This document shows positions 31,760-62,799 of a stretch of 64,000 nt of DNA, one piece after another; positions within the stretch are counted from its first letter, which is position 1; the number at the start of each line of letters is the position of its first letter. This stretch comes from Sphaeroforma arctica JP610 (taxonomy: Eukaryota; Opisthokonta; Ichthyosporea; Ichthyophonida). The translations under genes and the position numbers were made by a program. The stretch is taken from positions 5,493-69,492 of the forward strand of contig NW_014040269.1 of the NCBI RefSeq assembly GCF_001186125.1, in the 5' to 3' direction. The notes under the pieces are model-generated. The model did not search any database. It was not told the origin of the DNA and saw nothing but the letters and a program-made list of their open reading frames with translations.

Positions 31760-32610
31760 TTAATTAAGTGTAACTTGGTTTTGACCACAGAATGCATACG
31801 GACGGGCCTACAAGGTGGCCGGAAGAAAGGCTTGTTGCAGCAACCGACTTGCCCGACCACAATTGGGGGGGGGGGGGAGGTTAACCTTGATTATCTTTCG
31901 GTTAACCCTGAAGCGGAGGGCTACAACACTATCCTGGCGGCATGGGTTCCCGCTTTTCGCCACCGACACATATATACGATCGGATCAGCATACGGCGACC
32001 TTCTTGATCAAATTCTGCGACGAACAACTCTGGCCGCGGGGACATATTCAACTGTATGTTATGGACAAAGATAGTACGATGCGTAGCGACGAGTATACGA
32101 AGTACGCTGCTGACAATGGCGCACGGATTCACTATGTTTCAACCGGGGAACATGCTGGCAATGGAATAATAGTTTCCTATGTACCTTGATTTACTGTACG
32201 AAGCGATGCCTGTCGGTCGGACTCCAGCATACTTGGCGCTGGGAGATACCTATTTTTTTCGCCAACTATAAGCCCCCTCCCCCACAAGTTTGCGAAGGAC
32301 TTGCTTGGCCCGGCGATTGTACTGGCCCACGTGGCCTCCATGATGCACTATATCCAAGACCTGTCAATTAACAAAGAGTACAGGGTTCATAATAAGAACC
32401 TTAAAGCGTATACCCCGCCGGTGGGCCTGGATGAAATGCTTTCCAGGGGCACGACTGCCAACTTCATCTATGCCTATTTTCTGTTTCACGATTCCGATTA
32501 CGCCAACACAATCACGGAGACGGAACGTCAGGCACTTACCTTTGCTTTCCGAACTGTACATAAGCGGTTGCGATTCGTTTCCAGTATGATCTCAATTGTG
32601 CTTATGTGAA
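31760..32610 (+). mobile_element. Fossil copia-like integrase fragment
   Basis: A plus-strand frame contains PRGHIQLYVMDKDSTMRSDE, then YTKYAADNGARIHYVSTGEH and AGNGI. This follows the copia integrase pattern of a second catalytic region (D-x-x-S/T) followed by the E-bearing H-x-x-G-x-x-E block. The next frame (32301-32609) reads LLGPAIVLAHVASMMHYIQD. Not identified beyond that. Decayed, several breaks; the family call is tentative. Confidence 0.4.
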
Positions 32611-33290
32611 ATGGACCCGCCTCTGTAGCCGTTATAGCCATGTGCGCACCAGTGATTTTACGCCGGTCTATGAGACTTTCATGGCCTCCAAGGCATCCGA
32701 AGTTCCCAACTATTCGTCTACGCTGAGCCAAGTCAAACGTGCCTACCGGTTTGCCTCTGATGCCTCCTACAGGGCTGAATAGCTCCTGGTTTGGGAGCTA
32801 AAGCATATCTCCACTATGCTGCTGGATGCGGCGCCTGGTTGAGCTATGTACACCAGCGGAGTGCGATTCTGACTACTCTTTCCTGATTCCTTTTGAGACG
32901 GGTGTTTTTGCCTTTTCAAATTCTCAAACAGTCCCCCGGCCAAGTTGATGGTCTTATTCCTGTGTGGACGGCCCTCATGCGGGAGTTCGGACCGGCTGAA
33001 TTTTCGAGCCATAACCACGAGTCTCCCCGGGGCTGTCTTATAAGGGTGGACAGAATGGCCCTAGGCTCTGCACCCAGGCGCATGCACCTAGACCCTCGGT
33101 CCTAAATCACCGGCTCATCAGCACATGGACCACCATTTATTGATGAGCCTGTCTGAACTTTAGTCTGTAAATTAAATAATAGTTCGATAATGCACTTCAA
33201 CCTTGAAGTATCTCGTCTGTACAGTGAAACTTTTAATAAACCTTTTGCTGTTTAGAAGTTCTGTGTCATCTGTGTAGCAGCTAAAACACA
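32611..33290. other. Decayed repeat sequence, no gene recognised
   Basis: Short alternating plus-strand frames with no recognisable domain, followed at 33130-33280 by AT-rich DNA with ttcaaccttgaag and an aataaac word that could be the end of an LTR. No pair for it was found in the window. Confidence 0.35.
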
Positions 33291-33439
33291 AGAGAGTGTT
33301 TTTCTGGTCTCTTGAAAAGTTGAAATGTCACGAAAATAAAATTAGAAATAAATATAATAATTTGTACATAAATACCAACATAGCCTTCCATACTCGCTTC
33401 TACATTTCTCTTTTGTATAAGAGATGCAGCTTCGTCAGT

Positions 33440-33964
33440 ATGTTGCGTCCTCTAAGTAGGTCTGAAATTGATGAGATCGACGATACTACCAACGATATCA
33501 TTGGGCGCTCGCGGGCCTTGCTCAATATACATGGTCTAGTAGCGAACCATCCGGCGCTTTTAAAAGCGTACTGGCCCCTGAGGGAACACGTCGTTAACTC
33601 CAACAGCCTGCCACCGAGATGCCATGAACTTCTCATCCTGCGGATTGCGTTTCGAATGGATTGTGCGTACGAGTGGGAGCATCATGTTATTCGAGGGAAG
33701 AAGGTGGGAATCACGCAGCAAGAATTAGATGAAATACGGAAGATAGACGGCAGCTGGCGTTGTACGACGGATGAACTAATGGTTATGTGCGCTGATGAGT
33801 TGTTTGATAAAACTGCCCTAGGAAAAGAGACGACAGAGACTCTGAATAGTTACGGAAAAAAGGGAATCCTCGATGCTATCATGACCGTTAATATATATCG
33901 CACTCTCGCCAATATGCTACTTACTTTTGAAGTGAACGCAGATGATTTAGCTTTAGAGCATTAA
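33440..33964 (+). CDS. Carboxymuconolactone decarboxylase / AhpD-family protein
   Basis: A single-exon ORF of 174 codons from ATG 33440 (MLRPLSRSEIDEIDD). An upstream in-frame ATG at 33296 would add 48 residues without family resemblance, so I prefer 33440. The conserved block CHELLILRIAFRMDCAYEWE, then HHVIRGKKVGITQQELDEI, is the CMD/AhpD helix pair; the YEW-x-HH form is that of the decarboxylase-like subgroup rather than the CxxC peroxidase subgroup. The C-terminal half has helices ending in DALILE-like NADDLALEH. Family members act on gamma-carboxymuconolactone or similar substrates, but many have unknown roles. The lack of introns, against the intron-dense neighbour, and its position between transposon debris and the DmX gene leave transfer from bacteria or fungi possible. 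Confidence 0.8.
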   Translation: MLRPLSRSEIDEIDDTTNDIIGRSRALLNIHGLVANHPALLKAYWPLREHVVNSNSLPPRCHELLILRIAFRMDCAYEWEHHVIRGKKVGITQQELDEIRKIDGSWRCTTDELMVMCADELFDKTALGKETTETLNSYGKKGILDAIMTVNIYRTLANMLLTFEVNADDLALEH

Positions 33965-34220
33965 CATGAAAACTGCTGTTTGTATAGAACTCTGACTTCG
34001 GTACGATAGGGCCGCTCGGCGATAAATCACAGCACGCCGTTGCAGCACTCATCAACGCTTCGACGACTTGGATAGAATAAATCGTATGTGCTGGAAGTAC
34101 AGCGCGGGGCAGTGTTTTCAGCCATATATGGACAAGTAGGACTTCCCCAGCATCCGCGGTATATTCAACAGAAATGCAGTGCAAGGCGTGGCATTGAGAA
34201 GTAGCCGAGTCATTACTCAA
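33921..34220 (-). CDS. Possible small minus-strand ORF, unrecognised
   Basis: A 99-codon open frame overlapping the end of the plus-strand CMD gene by 44 bp. The product has a plausible mix of hydrophobic strands (LHCISVEYTADAGEVLLVHI, HTIYSIQVVEALMSAATAC) and no low complexity. No domain is recognised, and no convincing upstream exon could be fixed. It could be the last exon of an unseen gene or a chance frame. Confidence 0.25.
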   Translation of the reverse strand: MSNDSATSQCHALHCISVEYTADAGEVLLVHIWLKTLPRAVLPAHTIYSIQVVEALMSAATACCDLSPSGPIVPKSEFYTNSSFHVNALKLNHLRSLQK

Positions 34221-34526
34221 AAATATGCTATCGTCCCGTATAGTGGTCGTGAAGTATCAGCTCGCCGTTGGTGGGCAGTGCACCACCATGCATCGTTCGT
34301 CTGTGTGATGCGCAGCAGCATTTTTTTACGAGACCACAGCTGGATATGAATCCAGCAACGCACACTTCAAAGCTCGCTATTACGACACCTACACCTCGTC
34401 GCGCTGTTAGAAACGGAACAACACATTAAATAGTGTATAGGAACACTTAACGCAAGTATTTAATTATCTTTAAATTCTCTTATTCAACTCTACTTTCAAA
34501 GTCGAAATGCGTTCTACTTTTGCGAC

Positions 34527-55592
<21,066 letters not shown>

Positions 55593-55971
55593 GTTGTTCT
55601 TTTAGTAGTCAAGAAGAAGAAACAACGGCGTCTAGACTGCTTGTTTCAAGTAGAATGATATATGTTGCAGTTGTGCGATTTCCATACATATCTAGACAGG
55701 AGCCGACTTCGATAAGAGTACCAGCATACAGCTATGTAGTGTTCTACTGTTCATATGTGTTGCGAACTCCAAATTGATCTTTGCTTTTAACCTGCGTGAC
55801 TTTGTTTACAATACGAACCGAAAACCACTTTAGCGAGAGGTTCGAATATACTGTTTTGGAATACATATTTTAGAATTATTTATATATAAAATAATAAAAT
55901 AAATATATGCACTAAAAATATATTTTTACAATGATCTTTTTTATATATATAAAAAACAATATATATTTGGG
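55593..55971. promoter_or_regulatory. Upstream region of the DmX-like gene
   Basis: About 380 bp of non-coding DNA between the DmX start codon and a MITE-like repeat. It is AT-rich beyond 55850. It must hold the 5' UTR and probably the core promoter. No specific element can be named with confidence. Confidence 0.35.
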
Positions 55972-56416
55972 GCACAGCAGTGAGAATCGGGTCGTTCCCG
56001 TTCATCCAAAATGTCGTTTCACAAATCCGGGACTTTTGGAGCGATGTATTGGCTATAGCACCCGATACCAACGGTGAAAACCTAAAAACTCGACTGTTTT
56101 GACCTCCATTCCTCCAGGCCTTTCGATCCTAATTAAGTCAAAATTTTATGGGTTAGAAATGCTTCATCCTGTGTATGCTAAGCCGAAAAAGTCCATTTTA
56201 CCTATTGTAAACATTTGGGCCGGGCAAAAGTCTATACATTGGGCCACCACATGTCCAGAATGTCGTTTTTGGAAACTCATCGGTTTTGGCATTGTTATGA
56301 TCTGCCAAAAGCAACCATTCATTTTGGAGAAAAAAATGAAGGCTAGTTTTGGAAATATTTCGGGGTGAAAATCAGGATGAACGACCTGGTTCCTGTTTTT
56401 TTCAAATACTGCTGTG
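55972..56416. mobile_element. 445-bp MITE-like repeat
   Basis: The ends are inverted copies: gcacagcagt at 55972-55981 and actgctgtgc at 56407-56416. Inside each end lies a related block (gggtcgttcccgttcatcc on the left; the reverse complement of ggatgaacgacctggttcc on the right). Between them there is no convincing ORF. An agaatgtcgttt/aaaatgtcgttt word recurs internally. A target duplication is not clear. It sits about 380 bp upstream of the DmX start codon. Confidence 0.6.
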
Positions 56417-56559
56417 CAACCATATTTACTGCTATGTATTTAACTATTTTATTTTTAAACAAAAAAATACATTCATCCGTGAAAACATGTACTTTTTTTA
56501 TAGAAAAATTTGACATACATTGTATTACTGTATAAATACCACATCATCGGTAAATTTAT

Positions 56560-56997
56560 TTAGAGGGCATGTATTATCATATACATAATCATCGCGATCT
56601 CATCTCGAAGTGCATCAACTGTCGATACGATGATGAAGCCAGTGCAACCTACAGGTGAGAAGCTGTATGATGTAATGTTCTTTCCGTTGAATTGCGCATT
56701 TATAGACACGCATAAATGCAACCGTATATCTATTAACCGTACAAACGTATAACCAACCCCACAAACCATACAAGTTAACATTGCTAGCCAAAAAGTAGCG
56801 AGCGTATCGGATGACTTACCAATCGACCTTGATTCCTGAAGGTTTCGACATATTGTTAGCGTTAATGAGCCCAAAATTGCACGCCACCCGAGAAAGGCGT
56901 GCATACCGAATCGTACACGCGTGTGAAGACGATCAGTTATTCGCCTACTTGTGCATACAAATTCAAATTGAAAAGTCTTACAGTGGTGCACAGGCAT
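56560..56997 (-). CDS. Small two-exon gene candidate, function unknown
   Basis: A minus-strand frame with a strong donor (g|gtaagt at 56820/56819) and an acceptor ending at 56730, giving a 90-bp intron. The exons join in phase (ESRSI-D-IRLHLC). The second exon (56729-56560) encodes NAQFNGKNITSYSFSPVGCT and GFIIVSTVDALRDEIAMIM, then TAA with an aataaat word just after it. The start is uncertain: ATG 56997 is the longest, ATG 56904 (MHAFLGWRAILG) is also possible. I do not recognise a family. The mixture of strands and a C-terminal amphipathic helix looks like a real small globular protein. Confidence 0.4.
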   Translation of the reverse strand: MPVHHCKTFQFEFVCTSRRITDRLHTRVRFGMHAFLGWRAILGSLTLTICRNLQESRSIGKSSDTLATFWLAMLTCMVCGVGYTFVRLIDIRLHLCVSINAQFNGKNITSYSFSPVGCTGFIIVSTVDALRDEIAMIMYMIIHAL

Positions 56998-58574
56998 ATT
57001 CGAGGAGATGCTCTTACGCTAGGCTACCGGTGTATGCTTATAAAGTTGTGGTCAAGTGTTACCAACACTCTTTCTCATTCTGTTTGGAGGCGTGATCTAC
57101 TCAGTTGGTGGCGTGCAGAATGAAGCTCTATATCACTCCTGGTGTCAATATACAAAACTGGAGTGGTGTACGGCTATTTTATCTCTCTATTTATAATATG
57201 TTGCATCGGTGTGACACGTACTCTTCTTTATCTTCAAAGCGGTGTACTATGAAGCACACGGATTATTGGTTTGGTTCAGTCTTGGAGCTTTACTTCTGGA
57301 TTGTTCTTGAGCGTAGTGAGTGGTCGATTGTCGGACGAACGTCAAAAACTCGCCACAAATGGTAGCGTTTAGATATACACTCGTCGTGCAGATGAATGGT
57401 GACAATATGTGTTTGAATCTTTGGTATATGATTCTATCACAAGTGTAGCGAAAGATGTTCGAATGTTGTTACTGTACTCCCATATGTCTTGTGAAATGTA
57501 AGAGCTTCATGTGTACGCCGCTATGATATTCATGTGTATGCCGCTATGATATTCATGTGTATGCCGCTATGATTTTCATGTGTACGCCGCTACGATTTTC
57601 CACGAGTATTGGTGAGAAGTCTACTATGGTTGAGTTAGAGCCTCATACCTATGTATAACAGCAGTTGTATTATTATGCAAATTTTTGACCACTCACTGTA
57701 GAGAAAAACTGATGTACTTGGTCAAGGTCATTGCACTGAACAATGGCCTTGAGGCGCTCGTATAAACATGATAAGGATCGTCATATTACAGGACCAAGGT
57801 GACAAACAATGCAAGCCGAGGGACATTGTATATACATATGTGTTATAGGCTCATGGGTTGTGTTGAAGCTTCTCGTGGAACTGAGATTCTTCTTTGTTTA
57901 TAAACGTCTATACCACTACTGTTATACCTGTACACATCCTAGTAGGATACTAGCTGATGATCGAAACTGACAGTTACCTAAGAAATCCTAACAATCCTAC
58001 GAGAAGAATAAAGAGCGCGTACAATAATATTTAAATATATTTTGTTTCAAGAGACCTTTCGAGAACTTGCGCGTCCATGGGTGATGTGGTCTTTGTAGAG
58101 GTACTAGTATCAACCAAGGTGTCAAATATAGATTGTGTCCGTGTCATGATTATTAACTAGGTTGCACTTGGAAATATTTAGATACGTCGCGCAGTATGGA
58201 GCAATGACTGCTATCTTATTAGCATCGTCCGTGTTGCTCGTGTGCTCTAGTGATAACAAGTGTGCTGATCTCACCGAGCGCTTCAACTGTTTAAGATATT
58301 AATATCATCCCGAAAGTGTTTCACAAACTGTACAATGATGTAGCATATTGATGCAAGCGACGGTTTTAACTCACATGCCATACTTTATGTGAATTCTTCA
58401 GGGTTAGTCGAGGGCAAAGCATATCTGCCTCTGGGGAAATGGTTTATAATCAAGGCCGGGTGTATGATTTATCGTTGTAGATTCAGGTATATCAAATGGA
58501 GCGTTGTGTTCATCCTTCTTTGCGGAGTTTGTCAGCCCTTTTTATGAATCGTTTTATGACTACTAGCCCGTGCA
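56998..58574. other. Intergenic or upstream-exon region
   Basis: No gene is identified. It contains a 23-bp minisatellite at 57506-57598. Plus-strand fragments around 57000-57370 read as decayed frames (LGYRCMLIKLWSSVTNTLSH) without a family match. A tcttcag acceptor near 58402 followed by SRGQSISASGEMVYNQGRVY in frame could be a further upstream exon of the gene that starts by 58575, but its donor and phase could not be settled. Confidence 0.35.
57506..57598 (+). repeat. 23-bp minisatellite, four copies
   Basis: The unit ttcatgtgta(c/t)gccgctatga begins at 57506, 57529, 57552 and 57575, period exactly 23 bp, with one or two substitutions per unit. Because 23 is not a multiple of three it is unlikely to be coding. 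Confidence 0.85.
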
Positions 58575-60606
58575 GGAACAAACTTTAAAGATCAATTTCA
58601 CACTTCATCCAGGTTTGCAAGTGATGACACTACATATTCCCAATTTTTGCTCAACTTCGAGGATGAAGACGAACTTCAAATGGAAATGCGGGTATATTGC
58701 TTGGTTTTCTCAATTGATTTTATCCTTTTTTTTTACTTTATATGACCGCGCTATGTGAAATCTAGATATGTCATGAACCTTTAATAACAGGTTGGTCTCG
58801 CAGCATTGGTGAATAGCAACTTCCATCTTACACGAATGTTAACAAGCAACCTGGAGATGATCGTCGTTATTCGCAAACCTTGCCCGAAGGTTGCAGCTAA
58901 AGCATTTCGGTGGCAAAAACCAGATCATCATGGCAGCTTGGTTTCAGTGCAATTCGTATTGCAAATCAGTCATCGCACAACTACGTGAGTATATTCTTTG
59001 TCGACTTCGCGTACGAATTGAAATTAAGAGCTTCATTCATTTAGCTCTCGTCTGTTGCGAGTAATTAGCTTACGCTCCGCTGTCCTGTCCTTTACAATAT
59101 AATTAGAGGGCAAATTAAGCATAGCGTTCCGGCCATGCCTCAAAAATTGGCATCGGATTCTGCACCTGTCGTAAGAATGTTCGATGATGACCCAATTAAA
59201 GCAAATAGTTCTGGAAGCTCGGACTTAACAGCAAATTCTACAATGATGGTAGACCATGGTGAAAAGAAATTTCGGAAGGGCTTTTGCGAAATTACCGCAG
59301 CAATGGAAAGCTCTCGTAGGAGGATCGCAGAGACGATGTCAAGCCTTCGGATGAATGAGTTGATCAGCACAGGTATTGCCTTGTTAATTTTCACTTCCAG
59401 TGCAAAGAAATACTTTTTTGCTCAATGAACTCCACAATAGGCTTCAAGTTTTATATAAGTTTGATGACAGCTATTAATCATATTTATATACACAGCTTCA
59501 CGTGTTAATTTCGTAGAGACCATACGTATGAAACAGGCCATCGTATTGATTCGCCCTGGAAACCGCTAGTGTTTCTTAAAACATTCTATCAAGCTTAGAA
59601 TTTACTATTGCGTATTGAAGTTTACTGTCTGTCATCGGCGGCTCACCACTCGTGTTATCCCACAATGTATATTTAATATATACTTCATTCATATCTTGAT
59701 TCATCAGCTTCGACTTTCCACATGCGCCCAACGGACACACACAAAAGCTGCGAAATACCCATCCTGTTCTACCCTGGATACCCATGCTGTTCCACCCTGG
59801 ATAGAGAGCAGTGCAAGCTACGACTGCGGTAGGGTTATGAGAGCACCCTCAAATCAACAACCATCGAGCATGGGCAGATCAACTGCGCGAGCTGAATCAG
59901 CAACGCCAGGTGCGCATGGAGGTAGCTGAATCAGCAGACCTTTAGAATTTGCTAAGGAACTCGACAAAAGTTTTACTGAGAGCGTTGGAGATATCACTGG
60001 GAGACTTGAGAATGGTTGGCGAAAGTTTTCCCCAGTAGTGCTACGTGAGAGATCTATAATCTCGACAACAGTTTTAAAGTATCGCTGAGAATGCGTTCAC
60101 ATCTATCGTGTGTGGCTAGTACAGCTGGGCAAACATAAGCTCAACATAAGTTTTTAGCCGTCGTCTTCACTCGGTAAAATTCTTACAGAGTACCAGCTTG
60201 GAGCTCACACACCAGGCGTGTTTGAGGTATGTTTGTGTACCTTGATAGTCCCGAGTATTCTATGGAAGGTTAAAGAGGTCCACGGGTAACGCGTGTGTAT
60301 GCGAGAACGCGCATAGCTACATGAATGAAGGCGAGCAAGACCTCTACGAGCTACCGTCAGGTTGAAGTTCAAATGAGTGAGGGAGCTCATATTCACGTGT
60401 GACGAGGCAAAATGCTAGATACCTTTAATCGACTTTTACAACAGCTCCATTCACGAGGGCAATACCTTCGCATCCTCAGTGAGAATGATGCCGTGCAAAA
60501 TTCGAATATAAGAGTTCATGACATGCTTGATATTATATACACTCCCTGGAAGCTGACAGGCGTAATGAGAAATACCATGGAATTCTCCCGACTAGGACCA
60601 TATACT
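58575..60606 (+). CDS. Multi-exon gene of unknown function
   Basis: Seven exon-like segments join in phase across GT-AG borders: 58575-58691, 58817-58889, 58937-58984, 59109-59372, 59805-59909, 59946-60044 and 60407-60606. The product reads FASDDTTYSQFLLNFEDEDE, KQPGDDRRYSQTLPEAWFQC, SYCKSVIAQLRQIKHSVPAM, then a Ser/Asp-rich linker, FCEITAAMESSRRRIAETM, FAKELDKSFTESVGDITGRL and MLDTFNRLLQQLHSRGQYLR. Helical, partly coiled-coil-like, no known domain recognised. Intron sizes run from 36 to about 430 bp; the 36-bp one is suspiciously short. Upstream exon(s) with the true start are missing from the model; ATG 59135 is an internal in-frame Met. The last donor (gtgagt, 60607) implies a further exon, perhaps at 60733-61005. 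The expression and exact ends are inferred only. Confidence 0.5.
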
Positions 60607-60732
60607 GTGAGTTTTTGTATGTACCAATTACAACAGATGAATCTTATAGTAAACTGCTAGTCACAAATGAGTCAAGGGCAGCCCGACGTTGATGCGGACA
60701 CAGGCTAGTCTAGAGCGAGCCTTGCTTGAATT

Positions 60733-61005
60733 TTGGTTATCGGAAGGACCGTAATATTATCAATCCACGAAGCAGTGAACCTAATCATATTAGACTGTGG
60801 CAACATCACTGAAAGTATAAATAGTGATGAAGGTGGACTCGCGTACACAATTGAACACAAGTACCCTTTGAGCGTATGTGAACGAATGCTTTATTTATTT
60901 TTTGTTACACGCAAATTAAACCAATGTGAACCGCAGCCTGTAGAGAATCCCCTCGTAGGTCAAACTAGGGAAGAAGCAAGCACTCTCGGTTTTTCAAAGT
61001 CATAG
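60733..61005 (+). CDS. Open segment, possible 3' exon of the 58.6-kb gene
   Basis: An open frame ending TAG at 61003-61005, followed by aaaataaaataaac (poly-A signal words near 61010-61020). It encodes HEAVNLIILDCGNITESINS, YPLSVCERMLYLFFVTRKLN and a hydrophilic end. A joining acceptor is unresolved: cggaag before 60749 gives a different frame that stops early. It could be a separate exon or a chance frame. Confidence 0.3.
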   Translation: MVIGRTVILSIHEAVNLIILDCGNITESINSDEGGLAYTIEHKYPLSVCERMLYLFFVTRKLNQCEPQPVENPLVGQTREEASTLGFSKS

Positions 61006-61394
61006 ACGTAAAATAAAATAAACTTCGTCATTCGAAATTTGCTTTTAGTGCCATGGCAGATGCAAATGGGCATCTTTGATTTCTTTCAGCGAAGCCTGGT
61101 TGGGAAGGTAGAAGCCGAAGTACAAGCAGCCACCGTACCAATAATATGGTTGACCTAAACGCTTTACACTTTTGTCCGGGAGATGGCTGCTTTGGGCATT
61201 GGTAATCAATATTGAAAGGGCTTGCTGTATAGCATCCCATGGGAACTGAGCATTACTTTATAGTTAGACCTGGACTCGTAGTAGGAGACCTGCTATATCA
61301 TAATAACGCAAATTCCCAAAGAATTTGGTGCCCTCTGAACTCGAATATGTAGGCACAATAACCGATTGTATAGTAAATATATCATCACTATGGT
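61006..61394. other. No gene recognised
   Basis: Short frames only. It is the probable 3' flank of the gene to the left, then AT-rich DNA leading into the minisatellite. Confidence 0.35.
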
Positions 61395-61630
61395 GTGTAA
61401 CTTATGCATACTTCTGACATACAAATAACTTGTACATGCTTCTGACACACATGTAACTTGTACATACTTCTGACATGCATGTAACTTGTACATACTTCTG
61501 ACATACATGTAACTTGTACATACTTATGACATACATGTAGCTTATACATACCTCTAACACACATGTAACTCATGCATACTTCTGACAAACATGTAACTTA
61601 TGCATACTTCTGATATACATCTGGCATGCA
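61395..61630 (-). repeat. 28-bp minisatellite, about eight copies
   Basis: The unit is (a)cttctgacatacatgtaact plus tgtacata. The word tctgac starts at 61413, 61441, 61469 and 61497 (period 28), and degenerating copies continue to about 61630. The minus-strand translation is an out-of-phase repeat (28 is not a multiple of 3), so open frames here are artefacts. Confidence 0.85.
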
Positions 61631-61855
61631 TTTATCTGACTGCTATGCATAGCGTGCTATGTATATTTGATATAATTTTGGAATATGCTGGGAGCGAGCG
61701 CTAGCGAGATATTTTGATTTATTTGATGGAGGCAAAGGGAAGTAAATGAGGGCCGTTTGTAGGGTGTAGCCCTTCTCACTTTTTTGACACGTCAGATATT
61801 TGTGACATGTCTGTGAACGTCAAATCCTCTTGTCATTTATTGTGTGTTTACAGTA

Positions 61856-62715
61856 TTTCAGGACAAACCTAGTTTTATTTTTTAGGTCGTAACCCCCAAC
61901 CGGGTTTCTCTTTCGCCTCGCACAGGGGTCATATTTGCCCCATGTGCACGACGACTGGTTTATTATAAAAAGGTTGTCTATATGAAATAAGCAAAACAGT
62001 CAATGAGAAAGTTGGTTGATAGGCAGATACCTATATAGGCTATAGGCCTTTTTATTGACACTCTATCAAATTCTACATCATGCTTTCTAGCTTATGATTC
62101 CTACGATTATATGATCGAGCTTGAAGAAGAGGCTTTAACATCGATCACTGGCTTGCCGGACTGGACATGGCTACGACATCCACCAGTAAGACAGATCTAT
62201 CCAAGATGATCTACGTTCCCATCAACGATGTCGTAGATGAATCATACGAGAAAGTTCGGTAGACTCTGAAGAAAAACTGGACATCGGCTCAGGCGGCATT
62301 TGTCAAAGAAACTGATTGCATCGACATTCTAAAGTCTCTTGACCAATACTACGAAGCTAAAAATATTACTGTAGGTACGATTTGTATCTCTCTACGCCTG
62401 CAGCTCGCACCAACCATCCGCGTGGTATACCCTTGGGTCCTTTGAATCTTCTCGAGTGACGCTTTAAACGCCAGTTTAAGAATACATATTGATGGTACTC
62501 TTCTCCGTACTCTCTCACGGATGCAGGGTGAGTCTCTGTGCAGCTGGTCTCGCCGAGTCGAAGATATTCTCCTCTGGGCGAAAATCCAAGGCACTACGTT
62601 CTACCTTATTTATTGACGACCTGGCCGTCGCTGACAAGCAGCAGAACAAGAACCTGTATCTTATGTCATTCAAGTCACAAGATGACATCACCATTTATCA
62701 CATGGCGGACTAACT
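61856..62715 (+). mobile_element. Fossil copia: 5' end of a second copy
   Basis: Starts with ggacaaacctag at 61859, parallel to 21462, and continues with the same LTR/leader words (atgctttctagct, gacctggcc). The gag start LYLMSFKSQDDITIYHM at about 62660-62700 matches YLMSFKNRDGITIYHM of the 21-26 kb element. The match stops near 62715, where unrelated sequence begins. Fragment only, broken. Confidence 0.65.
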
Positions 62716-62799
62716 ACTCCCACGGTGGGTTCACCTATGCATTCACTTCATACGCCCACTTCTGTAGGAGCGCATTCTGTTCTTTGGTATAGTATTTAT

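Noticed and set aside
61293-61588. Repeated peptide with VRSMYKLHVCQKYV-like units
   Set aside because: It comes from a 28-bp minisatellite read through successive frames; there is no start context or conservation.
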